64,000 nucleotides of DNA from Leptasterias polaris. Its lineage: Eukaryota; Echinodermata; Asteroidea; Forcipulatida; Asteriidae. The stretch is from positions 1,857,001-1,921,000 of the forward strand of contig JAZGTN010000016.1 of the NCBI GenBank assembly GCA_037783415.1. The letters run 5' to 3'. The translations under genes and the position numbers were made by a program. The notes under the pieces are model-generated. The model saw nothing but the letters and a program-made list of their open reading frames with translations, was not told the origin of the DNA and did no database searches. Below are positions 22,382-33,865 of this stretch, in pieces. Each line of letters begins with the position of its first letter. Positions within the stretch are counted from its first letter, which is position 1.

Positions 22382-22690
22382 ACGAAACCTACCACTACAC
22401 ACACTTACCGTGTAACAGCAACACTGTACATGTACATGACTACATGTATACCGAGTAAACTCAATTTCAGACGGTAGTAACTTGTCTGTGGCAAACGAGG
22501 ATAAGTTAACTTCTTGCCAGAATCTCCGACGAAACCATGGACGAAACCTACCACTACACACACTTACCGTGTAACAGCAACACTGTACATGTACATGACT
22601 ACATGTATACCGAGTAAACTCAATTTCAGACGGTAGTAACTTGTCTGTGGCAAACGAGGATAAGTTAACTTCTTGCCAGAATCTCCGACT
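22382..22690. repeat. Near-perfect tandem duplication, period 159 bp
   Basis: A block of about 148 bp beginning ACGAAACCTACCACTACACA occurs at 22382-22529 and again at 22541-22688 with no difference that I can see. A short link (GAAACCATGG) lies between. The identity implies a recent duplication. The units contain TGTACATGTACATG palindromes. Confidence 0.88.
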
Positions 22691-24693
22691 GGAATACCAA
22701 CATTCTGGTCAATTATTCCTACCAATCATATTGATACAGATTATCCTACTTCGTCTTTGGATCAAGAAAACTCACAATTGTTGACCATTTCACGTCACTT
22801 TGGTTGTTGTACATGTACATGTTGTCAGGTGAAAACATAGTGTAGTACCCAGACTGCTTCAAACCGTACAGGGTCAACTTTTGTTAAAGGTACTTGTCAA
22901 AAGTTTCGCACACACAAGACCATTCCCACTGTCCCTTAGATGTATTTTTCGTTATGTTTACAACTTATCATACGAGTCTTAACGTATACAGAAAAGGTAA
23001 AAGACTCCAAAGTAACTAATAACTTATTATAATCAGCGTATGACTTTTCATCGTGGATTCAACGAACCCAAACTTTTGAGATCGCCCCTTAAGGATAACC
23101 CCCTATAATGCCCCAATGGGTACAAGCCCACAATGAAGGGTAACGATCTGCCTTTCGCTGATGATGCACATGTACACGTACAGTTGTACATGTACATCGT
23201 GTATTGATACGACCGTCGCACATTGCCCTCTACGTGTCTGGATCAATATTGTCAATGAACAAAAGATCCTGAACAAGAGCGCCAGCCGTTAGCAACACGA
23301 TAGATCGATTATTGGTCGATAGGGGTACGAGGTATAGTTTACATACATGTTTACTCTCACCATAGAGAACTTGGGTCCTTTCTCTATGCTCTCACGTGGG
23401 TCCAGAGAAGTAAAAGTGGTTTGTACTACAAACAAACTTCATTGAATCGATACCAAACAAAACAAAACAAGATCTTCAGTGGAAGCGAAGTAGACCATAT
23501 TGTTCTTTAAGGCGCACGATACATGGTCTGAAAACAACCAGATTTGTGTTTATCTAGGAGCTTGTTTTCTTTATAAGCATGATTTGGCCGTGTTTAGTAC
23601 CGATACATTTGCAAGAAAAACTTCCTGAAACCTCATTTCTCATTCAGAAAAGGTAAATTATTGAAATATGGCATAGGTGCGCATCCACAAAAATAAACCG
23701 CCGTATAATTTGATTCAAATTCACCTTCCTTTTGTCATATAGCTATATTCAGAAAAAGTATTGTAAAGATATCAAACTGAAATAGTTCACAGAAAGCTAC
23801 ATAGCTTGTTTGACTTAAAGAAATACTCCACATCAAAGAGTTTCTTCCAAGTGAATTATTTTGTAATTATAGAATCTAAGAGTATCTCTTTAAAGATACG
23901 ACAGGAAGTATTAACAAACGTCATGTTGTGTTACAGTGAAAGGAGAACAAAGGGGGAAAACAACATCAGATTTCTGTCAAAAACAAATACAAATTTATTA
24001 AGAAATAGTATGGATAGGTCTATGCTATACACACGATTTTACACCACTTTGTTTTTCTCTAAAACAAAAACCCAAAACAATGGATTCCTCTCGATTTACC
24101 TCGAGTCTACAGGTTATTTAAAAATTAAAACTGTTTGACTTTTACTTCGTCAACTATCGCCCCTTTTCACTGTACTGCACTAGAAACAATAACATTTTTA
24201 ATTAAAAAAAAAAAACGTAGTAAAAGTTATTAACACAAAGTATGTTAACGCAAGACAAAAATATTTTATCCTCGAAGAATATTTTGTAAACCAAGACTTG
24301 AAAAAGATGATCCCCTTTGTCCTTTTTACCAAAATAAAGAGGCTATAGTTTATCAGTCCCTTGAAATTGTATACATGTACAACTATTAAACCATATTATT
24401 TAAAGGTAGGGTCAGCGTTTGGTTTTTGTCAACGTAATGCTGATTTATATGAAAGATACAATAAAAGTCACATGTTAAGGTTTCAGTTGATACAGTGTCT
24501 AAACAAAAAGTGACAGTATTTTCATCATGAACGTCACAGAATCAAATTTTTCGACATTTTGGGGGGAATTTCTAATCAATGGGGAAATTTCAGAGGAAAT
24601 AATTTCACAGGATGCTTACTACCATTATCAACCTTATTATAACAATTAGGATTTCGGATAAAAAATTCATAATTTGTTTCAAAAGTGCGACCC
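22691..24693. other. Spacer without a recognisable gene
   Basis: AT-rich, with another TGTACATGTACAT palindrome near 23190. The open frame near 23.8-24.1 kb is low-complexity and unconvincing. Confidence 0.5.
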
Positions 24694-25089
24694 TTAAAGG
24701 CACGGTATACTTTTGGTAATTTTCAAAGACCAGTACCCTCACTTAAGGTGTTCCAACATATGCATAAAATAATAAACCTGTGAGAATTTTGGCTCAATTC
24801 ATTGATCATCGAAGTTGCAAGAAAATATTTAACGAAAAAACTACCCTTGTTGCATAGAATTGTTTTCCTTCAGATGTCTGAGAAAGGCTTCATACCTAAA
24901 GCCTTTCTGAGATTCAAATTTATAGGTGAAAATTTACCTATTTCGCTAAAACTACATTACTTCAAAGTGGGTCGTTTCTAACAATGTTTTTTTTTTCAAT
25001 ATCGGCAGCTCTCCAGTACTCTTTACCAAGTAAGTTTTTTATGGTCAATCATTTTTGGAGTTTTTACCAAAGGTATATCCTGCATTTAA
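24694..25089 (-). mobile_element. TTAAAGGCACTG-family element, copy 2 (diverged)
   Basis: It starts TTAAAGGCACGGTATAC and ends near GGTATATCCTGCATTTAA. It shares with the other copies the order ACCAGTA, GCATAAAATAA, GTTGCAAGAAAAT, a short internal stem around AAAGGCTT and the AAGTAAGTTTTT block. It lies opposite to copy 1. Confidence 0.7.
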
Positions 25090-25792
25090 TAAGACTATAA
25101 CAGACAGGGTTGTTTAACTTTTAAACAAAGTGATATATGATGCAATATATGTACATGTGAGTGTGAACTGCTTATTCATGTGCATTCACTCGATATCATA
25201 CATTTATCAAAGTTTAACTATGGCTTTTTTTGTACACAGAACTTTCCTCTATTACTATTAGAGCTATAATAAGCCAGTCACTCCATGCAATTACGTCACA
25301 GCAGTGCAAATTATATTAAAGAATGCCCAGATATGAACACATGTACATTCACTAAATGTAATGACAACTTAACATATTTTAATTATGACATGCGGGCTAG
25401 ATTTGCACTTGCAACAGATAGGCCTACTTTGACTTCATGAAAACTACCAAGTCCGCAGAAGCATTTGTAAAGTTATTACAATGGCGAGTTTCCATGACGA
25501 ACTAGAAATTCATATGGGAATTGTGAATTCGTAAAATTAACGGGAATTGTAAATTCGTAATTGTGAATTCGTAAATGGGACTTGTGAATCCGAGTGCAGA
25601 ACTTACAATCCTAACCATCTTTGTCATGTTCCCTGCGTGCACTAACAGCCATGACCACTGATTCTTAGTTCACAAAAAGGGCCCCGGACCACTATTCCAC
25701 TCAATCTTGCCTCAGTTTAGGTAACTCTTTGGAATAAGGGAAACCCAGGTAGCCTCACAGTGATAATGATTTGTACAAACACAAATGAGCAT
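25090..25792. other. Spacer without a recognisable gene
   Basis: A short local repeat of TTGTGAATTCGTAAA-like units lies near 25520-25580. Nothing else was recognised. Confidence 0.45.
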
Positions 25793-25974
25793 AATGGACC
25801 TTTTGCATAGAAGTCGCCACGCCGCCATATTATTAGAGGTAAAACGATGATAAAGCAAAGGAAAAAACCGCACAGCTATAATTGCGGGGCGCACAGGATG
25901 GTCCAATGAGTAACCACTTGTTAACCTCTAGCTGAGGGCGCCCAACACAAATTACATCATGTGCATAAGGTCTA
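25793..25974 (-). mobile_element. MITE with TAGACCTTATGCA ends, copy 1
   Basis: The right end reads GTGCATAAGGTCTA and the left end a diverged inverse (TGGACCTTTTGCAT). The interior has AGAGGTAAAACGATGAT and GAGGGCGCCC, which match the copy at 39677-39849 in opposite orientation. Confidence 0.7.
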
Positions 25975-27450
25975 CAGAAAAAGCAAGTTGACCTTGCACT
26001 CAAATCCAACGCTGGAATTCTTTTCTTACAAATATCTAAACAAAGATGTGTTTGTGTTTTTATAATTCGCTCTTTAACTTACTGTTTTTTTTGTTACCTT
26101 ACCGTTTTTTTATTTTTAACATGAAGCATAATTATTAACAGCAAAACTTGAACTAAGTTAACATTAGGCCTAAGCATCAACTATTTATGAAATTTATAAC
26201 AAGAACAGTTTGTTGTGATTTATTTTCATGCTAGCAAAACAGCATCACCTGAAAATGATAAAACTACAATTTTTCGTCTGTAAAAAATCGAACAAGAAAT
26301 GTATCTCAGTGGATTTTGATTTGAAGTTTAGTTACATGAATTGAACTACTCTAATTGATTTAACTTATTTTTGTTGTAGTATCGCTCACCAGTTCAAGTC
26401 CCCTTTCATTCACACACAAATACAACCTCACTCGCCTCCCAGTGGCATGCAAACTACTGAGGGCGCCATTGCAAAACATTTGCATCATTGCATAAAAGTA
26501 TTCTGATCGTGAAACGACTTCCCTAACGCGCGAAGCTAGAATCAATAACACCAGAAACCAACTGGCATGATTATAGAATAAGTAAATGTAACACTATATA
26601 AATCTTGGTTTCTAACAAGGCAATCAATCAATCAATCAATCAAAGAAAATTTATAAAGCGCCTAAATCAAAAGTTGAATATCACTATCTTAGGTTTTTCC
26701 TCTAATGATGTATACAAATAAAATAACACCGACAACTTTTCTATGAAAACTTACAATTTTTTTTTTTGAAAAGACTAGAAAAACATATACACTATTGGTA
26801 TCTGAAAAAATAGGAATGTACAGCCTTAACCATGGTATTAAAGGCAAACATTATATTTTTTAGAAAAAAGAAAACAACAGCTGAAAACATCAAGGCCTGC
26901 ACTCAGGAGAATCATAATCGTTTCTAGCTAATAGTGTCACACCATGATTTATAAAGGTATTTAAAATCCAATCAAATTCTCCAGACGAGTTGTCAATCAA
27001 AAAAACAATATTGCACATGAATTTTTGAACTTCTCTTTATAGTTTTCAAGCACAACTGCCCTGTCTACAAGTTAAAATAAAACTAAGTATCCTACATTCG
27101 AACTAAAAATTTGCACAAGTTCAGCTGAACCTTTCACTAAATTTGATTTTGCACAACGGACGAAAATAAAAAACCAATAGTGTCAATTAGGCTTTTAAAA
27201 ACAGATCCACTAACCCTCCTTTTTTAAACAGAAACCATGACTTCAAAATGACGTTGATCAAGTAAAGAGTGGACTGCCTTTTGGTGTGGGGGCGGGGGGG
27301 GGGGGGGGGGGCTCCTAAGTGGTGGTTCACAGGATCCCCCTCCCTACTGGACACAGTGATTTGCAGCATGTACTAAACCAACATTTTTTAAAGACTTACA
27401 TGTCCCCTACAGGTCTAACAACCCCCTCTTTCTTACAAGGCTCTCTACAG
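25975..27450. other. Spacer, 3' side of BPNT2, with a retroposon tail
   Basis: AT-rich. At about 26625-26670 a run of AATC repeats precedes AAAGAAAATTTATAAAGCGCC. On the minus strand this looks like the 3' terminus of a CR1-like retroposon, with a GCGCTTTATAAA-type end and a GATT tail. A G run of about 16 lies near 27293. Confidence 0.5.
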
Positions 27451-27783
27451 CCCTTTTCACACTGCATCTATTACCCCCGTGGAATACAGCCCCGGGGAGG
27501 CCCCAGTTTTTTTTTAACCCTACGGTTACCCCGGCGCACTTTCACACTATCCCCGCCTAGGTCCCTATTCCACAGGGTTCCTGTTGCATGTTTCAAGAAT
27601 ACCCCGGGGTTTTACCGCTTACCCCGGGGTTTTACCGCTTACCCCTACTCCGGAGCAGCGGTGGCTATTCCCCGGGGTATGCCCACTTGCCGGGGCAGAC
27701 AGGGGGTAAAGCGATCATAGTGTGAAAAGGCTGACCGTTATTCCACGGGGTTGCCCACGGGGAATAGAGTAGTGTGAAAAGGG
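27451..27783. mobile_element. GC-rich MITE just downstream of BPNT2
   Basis: The ends are CCCTTTTCACACT on the left and AGTGTGAAAAGGG on the right, exact inverses. The interior is rich in CCCCGGGG and contains a 21-bp unit (TACCCCGGGGTTTTACCGCT) twice in tandem near 27600-27642. Its base composition differs sharply from the flanks. It lies about 80 bp past the BPNT2 stop codon, so it probably sits in the 3' UTR or immediately beyond it. Confidence 0.8.
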
Positions 27784-27859
27784 CATATACAACAATTTAA
27801 AAAAATGACAGCCTCTTTCAATAAATCAAATTTATCATTCCGAATCAAAAAGCCCCTTT

Positions 27860-30800
27860 TTATTGCTTTTTATTAACCACGGGAGCAAGTTTGTCTAAAA
27901 ACATTTTGTGCTCCCATAATGTTGCTAAAAGTCCACCTTCATTTTTGGGGTCTGGATTTTTTGTGCTCCAACTATAGTCAATGTCTTTTCCTTTGAGCGT
28001 TGTCATTTGACCTTTGAACTCATTTAAGAGGGCATTACCAGCGCAGATGTCCCATTTCTTTATCAGCGTTGTGTGGATGTAGGCGTCTGCTTTCCCTTCA
28101 AACAGGGACCACACTTTAAAACCTGGTGGACAAACGAAAAAAAATCATAAGTAACAAGTTTCTCTTACATTTATTATGATGGTGTAGGCCTGGAATTTCA
28201 TCTTTGAGAGGGGAAGGCCTGATTTTTCTCAACTTTTGATATGAAGAAAGGGTGACATCTTAAAAGCTGTACAGCTGTTGCTTTTGTAACTCTAGAATTT
28301 ATGTGAAAATTATGACACAAAATGTAAATTTTCCCATATGGCCTGTGCAGTATCTTGCCTGTCAGGAAATGCATTAGAATGTACAAGGTCACTTTTTCTG
28401 TAAACATTTTCTTACCATCATTGGAAAGGGAAAGATCAGATCTTTCCAATGATGGTAAAATAAAATAAGGTTGCTATTTTGCAAAATCTTCAAACTGTAG
28501 TTGAAAGATCCGAAATGCCAAACACCTACGGAGCGCTATATGGTTGTGTACAACAAATTATTTGAGATTACTGATCACACCGAGGAAAGAAAGACAAATA
28601 ACTTTGACATTTATTGACCGATCTCAATGATTTTTTGATTATATGAAAGGGAATTCAATAAGGGAGAACCTTTTTATTATTTATTTTGCTGTAAAACAAT
28701 GTCTTCAAGGAGATAATGGGGTTTGTAAAAATGGCCTTTGAACGAAAGCTTTCTGTTGTGTAAGAATGTGTGCTTCACGCTTGAGTGGTCAAACAATGCG
28801 GTCACCAGCAGTTGTTTATGTCCAAACAATTCGGTAAGGAAAGGGTAAATTGGAAACTCCACTATACTCCCGAAACAAACTCAAAATTTACCTGCACCCC
28901 CGGCTGGAATAACTTCTGTATCTTTGCCAAATGACTTCTTGGCAACTTCTTCCACTTCACCTTTGTGTGAGCGAGAAACGATAATCTTTGGACTCGTTGC
29001 AAGGTCGGCTTTCTTGACTGGTAAATTCAGGTTTGAGGAGTGGCCCTTACCAACGTATGCCCATACTGTAAACATCACAAGACAACAACAGTTATAAATG
29101 ATCAATGTATTCCTATGAACCCCCCCTACTGCATGAACATCTAATATCATCCACTGTGGTTTCGCATGATAAACCACCTTGCCAGCCTGTAGTATAATAT
29201 CATGTGGTGAATGCATCTACACAGCACACAGTCAACCTTCCTACTGTCTAACCATTCAATAACATCCACTGTGGTTTTGAATTTGATAAACCATACCAGC
29301 CTGCAATTTGATATGTGATGAATGCATCTACACAGTGAACAGTCAACCCTCCTACTGTCCGACCATTTAATATCATCCACCATAGTTTTCAAATGACAGA
29401 TACACTATGCCAGCCTGCAATACAGTTGACAGAACAGGTAGCAAAATAGTCTCTTTAAATTGTCATCATCTGGTGGTACTGAATCATTTGATAAAGTGGT
29501 TCCCGCTGTTCCACAACAATGAATGCCTACTGGGTCAGCTTACCAGTGTTCGAACCGTCCATAAATGGTTTATGTATGATACCAATGGTTGGTACACCGC
29601 GTACAGCGACACACACCATCGTAGTTACGAAGTGCAGCAGGTCCTCTGTAAATAAACAATGAGAAAAGTCAACCACCTAAGCCCAATTTTATACAGCTAT
29701 TAAGCACAGACAAAATATTGCTTGACAAACGTTTATGCCGAGTAAAAATATGTCAAGCAGTAATAAGAGAAATGTTAGTCAACCCTCAACATAAAGAGAT
29801 TCTGCTTATAAAGAGCAATCTGCAAGTCCCAAATCTCAATCAAGTCTACTTTGTGCTTCTTTGTTTTGTTGTCCACTTACATAACAAGTAACAATGTTCC
29901 TGTTATGTAAGAGGTAATTTGGCCAGTTCCAGCGACCTTGTTATAAAGAGACTGGCCTCTAGACCATGTTACCTTTGTTTACAGAAATATTGACCTAGTA
30001 CATTCTAATGCATTTCCTGACAGGCAAGATACTACAAAGGCCATATGGGAAAGTTTACATTTTGTGTCATAATTTTCACATAAATTCAATAGTTATTAAG
30101 TCGGTCAGCTTTTTCACTGGTCCGTTTTTCACATTAAATAGGGATGTTTTTCATCACTGAACTAGCTAGCCAGTACTTAGTAAGAGTAAAGTTTGACTGG
30201 TCCCTAGGTGTTTTAACTGGCATTCAGCCAGCGGACCAGTGTTATTAGGGAGAACGCTGTATACCTGTCTTCCTAGTGGATGATACCCATGCCTACATCC
30301 TTAAGGACTGTGAAGGGGGTAACCCTGTTTCAGCCCCAGGAGTAGGAGGCAACGTGTCCCTGGTTTCAATTGATTTGGGTCGATGGCCCAAATCAGTTAT
30401 GTGTAGCCCTCACCTTGAGTGGCCGTCCGTGGCCTTGTGAGTTGGGCGATATCTCATAAAAAAAAAAATAATAATAATAATACCTGTGTACTCTTGTGTA
30501 GCATCTAAAGGATCAACCCAAACAGTGACATCTTCTAAGGGGATTGACTGATCTTCTTTGATCAGCTCGGTCACATCAGATCGGCTGATAGGAAGCGGTA
30601 CCACTGCACCCTTATCCCATTCTTCAGTCTCATGCTCCTCAGAAACAACCTGATAAAAAAAAAAACATCAAGAGAACTGATTTCATACCAAGCTCAACAA
30701 AAACTTAACTTTATTCTTCAATGGCCTATTAAATTCTTCCTAAAGTGCCTGATTGAGGGTAAAGTGTTTGACAAGTTTATCAAGTTGCACCAAGACTTGG

Positions 30801-33386
30801 TCCAAGTCGAGTTCCCAAGGCACAGTTGGTTGTAAAGTTTTTAAAGTTTTCTGCTGGGAGACTTTTGAGACGATAGCAGGTGTCTTCAGAAAAAAAATAA
30901 CACCAAAGCGAGCTTTAAACAAATATGAATGCAATCTCGACAATCAGGCATGTGGTAAAGGAACAAACAACTTCTGTGGCCAAGGCTAGCTGAATCCTTG
31001 GCCACACGTCCCGACCATTTCTTGTGAAGCTAAGCACATTCCCTTCGCATAGGGAATGCGCTTTAATTTAAAAAAACTTTGCTTCACAAGAAATGGTTGG
31101 GACGTGTGGCCAAGGATTCAGCTAGCCTTGGCCTTGGAGTCCAGCGTATTGGCACTATCATGGGGTTACACTAAGTTCTAGACACTATAAGGCTCCCCCG
31201 TGAGCCTTATAGGGGTCTAACATTTTGGACCTCCGTAACGCTATACATTTTCAAAATGGTCGTTGATAGGTGTTTTTCCCTCATCGCGGCACTCGCGCGG
31301 CAGAAGCCAAGAAGCCAGAAGCCAAGTGAAAGGCTCCGCGCACACCGCGCAGTCTTATTTTTTGCGCAAATCGCGAACGCCGCGCGAGTGCTGCAATGAG
31401 GGAAAAACAACCGTGAGTATTGCGTGGTAAATTTCATTTTTTGAAGATGTTTTTGAATATAACTCAACAAAAAGGAAATGCATTCATTATCAATGTATAT
31501 TAAGTGTATGGGGAAAGTTTTTGTTGTGTAGTGCAAAGGAAACTGAAGTTATTGATGGCAAACCACCGTAAAATGTTCAACGACCATTTTGAAAACGTAT
31601 AGCGTTACGGAGGTCCAAAATGTTAGACCCCTATAGTATAAGGCTCACGGGGGAGCCTTATAGTTTCTAGAAGTAGGGTTACACTAGCCCTAGTTCTTCT
31701 CAATCTTTAACATAATCATAATTGATTAATGACAGTCCTGGCCAAATCCCTTGTTATCCTTCTGCCATTTAGCACTAGGTTAAAGGTAGCAGTCGGATAA
31801 AAATGATTTGGCCGGAACCGACTATACCAGATGTCAGATTTTGGCAAATAAAAAGTAAATGATGGTCATCGATAGGAGGAGTAGACATGGCTAAAATTCC
31901 GCAGCACGCCACCACTCTAGCTCCCTCAATATCTGGCCGATTACTCTAAATTTTAGTCTTACCTGTCAAGATGGGTTAACTGAATATATACAGCAAAAAA
32001 CAGGAAAATTGAACAATTCTAAAGGCCTTAAAAAGGCGTCAGAAAATCGCAAAAGCTTCGTCGAAAATAAACACCATTTTGTTTTCGTTTTCTTGCTGTG
32101 TGTGTGTCCGGGTAAATGTGCAATACTCCAATGAGTCGGTCATCGTTCATGCGCATTGGAAAATTCACCAGGACTTGTTGATTTATGGAATGGGTAAGCC
32201 AGCTACAGTGGCCTCTGATGTGATGAACATACCCCCATTGAAGGATGATTCAAAAAAGGGAAATAATAGCCCGATATTGCCCTTATGAACATGAACTTAG
32301 CCATGACTTGTACTAATGAAATAATCCAAAAGAACCTTTCACGTGACTAATATGCAAAGCAGGTTTTAGTTCATAAACTCCTGAATATTCAGTTTATGCA
32401 AACTATTCGACAATAACTGCTGATTTTAATATTCATAGGAAATTAAATATTCATTATGACCTTTTACTAAACAGGTAATGGGAGAAATTTGTAGAACTAT
32501 CAAACCAATTTTGGTATCAATCCCTCATAGCCTAGCGGTAAATAGGCTATGCTCTTGTGCATATAATTTGTTCTCTCTTGATACAGGTTCAATTCCTTCC
32601 ACAGAGAGTGAGTGAATGATGGGGAGAGGTAGTGGGGGAGGAGGAAAGAAGCGTGTTTTTTATTTTTCAAATTTTAGGATTTTACTAAAAATATTGTTTT
32701 TTTAAATCGGTCCCCTATGAAAACTATTTATTTTACATTTTGGGGTACTAACCCTATCGATAGAATACACCCTCAGGTGTATATTGGTTTAAAAAAACGT
32801 CCAGAAGGTGGTGGCGTGCTCCGGAAACTTTTCCGTCAGAATGTCAAATCATACTTACTTAAATTTTCGAAATGAGAGCTTGCACAATTTCAATCCTGTG
32901 TGCCACCACCACCACAAAGCCGAATGACTTATTATTTATATTATTATAATAAAAAAAACAAAGTAGTAATTCTAAGCCTAGCCTACATTCCTACAACCAC
33001 TGACTGTAAACAAAGATGCATTCAATGATTCATACCTTTAATGATGGAAATGTCTTTTTCAGACCATGCACAATAGCTTTATGTGATCTCATATCACCAT
33101 CAGTCACTGGGTTATTGGCCCCTTCTCTTGTCTCGCCTTTGCTCTTCACGTGAAGTTGATGCTCATCTCGAACTTTTTTCACCTCCACACCGCCTCGTTC
33201 GGCGGCTCCAATCGCGGCAGACAGAAGCTCCCGGAGGTTTATCTTCGTTGATGAATCGACGATCATTTGATCTCCCTTGCCGTGCCATGATCTCTCTACA
33301 TAGAGGATCACTGCACCAGCTAGAAGGAAAATTAACACGAAACCAATCGGAGAAACCCGTACATTCGCCATGTTGGCAGCAACCAT
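27860..33386 (-). CDS. BPNT2: Golgi-resident adenosine 3',5'-bisphosphate 3'-phosphatase (BPNT2/IMPAD1), five exons
   Basis: Exons on the minus strand: 33036-33386, 30484-30649, 29544-29645, 28892-29065 and 27860-28122. All junctions are GT-AG and the phases join (0,1,1,1) into 351 residues; the human protein is 359. A membrane anchor lies at about 14-30, followed by a lumenal inositol-monophosphatase-type domain. Visible metal and catalytic residues are D96/D98 (TDGD), E121/E122 (SEEH), D163 and D166 in [10 protein letters not shown], and D289 in [22 protein letters not shown] and VIPAGGAG are further family marks. The enzyme removes the 3' phosphate of PAP, the by-product of sulfotransferases, in the Golgi lumen, supporting glycosaminoglycan sulfation. 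It belongs to the lithium-sensitive phosphatase superfamily. The ATG at 33386 fits the usual family start; ATGs at 33473 and 33371 are alternatives. The intron 2 donor (GTATTATT) is weak because a retroposon tail abuts it. Confidence 0.95.
28412..28458. repeat. Perfect 17-bp-arm hairpin
   Basis: TTACCATCATTGGAAAG at 28412-28428 and its exact complement at 28442-28458 enclose a 13-base loop. It lies 20 bp from the intron 4 copy of the 95-bp repeat and may be the terminus of the same element. Confidence 0.85.
29111..29430. repeat. Tandem repeat, about three 111-115 bp units, BPNT2 intron 3
   Basis: CATCCACTGTGGTTT-type sequence recurs at 29148, 29263 and 29374 (spacing 115 and 111). Each unit also has GCCAGCCTG, GAATGCATCTACACAG and CAGTCAACC. 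The unit is non-coding and lies between exons 3 and 4. Confidence 0.85.
30330..30482 (+). mobile_element. SINE-like retroposon tail abutting a splice donor
   Basis: The plus strand carries TTGAGTGGCCGTCCGTGGCC and GTTGGGCGATATCTCATAA, then an A run and TAA triplets up to 30481. That layout (unique body, A-rich tail, simple repeat) fits a retroposon 3' end. The left limit is unknown. On the minus strand its tail supplies all but the first bases of the BPNT2 intron 2 donor. Confidence 0.5.
30978..31133. mobile_element. Foldback element with 53-bp arms
   Basis: Arms at 30978-31030 and 31081-31133 differ at about one position: GGCCAAGGCTAGCTGAATCC on the left and its complement on the right. The 50-bp loop contains a smaller hairpin (CATTCCC with GGGAATG). 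It is in BPNT2 intron 1. Confidence 0.9.
31174..31675. mobile_element. Long-TIR non-autonomous DNA element, 502 bp
   Basis: The left end AGTTCTAGACACTATAAGG and right end (reverse-complemented ACTTCTAGAAACTATAAGG) begin inverted repeats. These run for about 95 bp through ACATTTTGGACCTCCGTAAC and resume at CCCTCATCGCGGCACTCGCG. The 11-mer GGGTTACACTA flanks both ends (31163-31173 and 31676-31686), a likely target duplication. Long TIRs with a 9-11 bp duplication would suit a Mutator-like origin (inference). There is no transposase frame. It is in BPNT2 intron 1. Confidence 0.8.
31690..33035 (-). other. Rest of BPNT2 intron 1
   Basis: AT-rich intron sequence. No coding exon or clear repeat was recognised beyond the two elements described upstream. 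Confidence 0.5.
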
Positions 33387-33648
33387 TTTTGACCTTTCAC
33401 CTCCCAATGTTTTGTGTGGACGTGTTGAAGCAAGCTCGGACGAAGGATAGAGGGCGCAATGTAGTTTTATCATTATTTAACTTATTTATTTGATTTACTT
33501 TTTTTTTCAAGTTATCACACATTACTTACTTGTATCAGTGATCTTTTTAAGTCTGGAATTTTGAATACTGATCAAAGGAGACGCGCGTGCAAGTGCGCTG
33601 CGCGTTGTGCAATGGGTCTATGGTCTATATAGATAGTTCCCAGTAGAC

Positions 33649-33826
33649 GCCATCTTTACGGGCAAATCGCATTTTGGCTTGCAGGCGCGTCAAGTGCTCA
33701 AATTATTAACGCAGCCGCTTCATTCAACCAATCATGCAATGAGTTTTGTGAAATGTGCGCGTGCTGCACGCCGTTCTCACGCGTAACGCATGACTGTGTG
33801 TTCCAAACTGCCCGTAAAGATGGCCG
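33649..33826. mobile_element. Short element with GCCATCTTTACGGGCA ends, BPNT2 5' flank
   Basis: GCCATCTTTACGGGCA at 33649-33664 and its exact complement near 33809-33824 bracket about 145 bp of CpG-containing sequence. It lies about 260 bp upstream of the BPNT2 start codon and directly before the LINE 3' end, so it may overlap promoter sequence. Confidence 0.6.
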
Positions 33827-33865
33827 ATTTACGTCATATTGCAACCTATAGCACGCTCTAAATGC

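Larger units (their letters stand above)
28299..30086. repeat. Inverted pair of 95-bp copies in two BPNT2 introns
   Basis: About 28299-28392 (intron 4) and 29992-30086 (intron 2) are inverted copies. One reads GCATTTCCTGACAGGCAAG and TTTGTGTCATAATTTTCACA and the other gives the complement, with few differences. The pair flanks exons 3 and 4, so it could pair in the pre-mRNA or mediate inversion. Confidence 0.8.
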
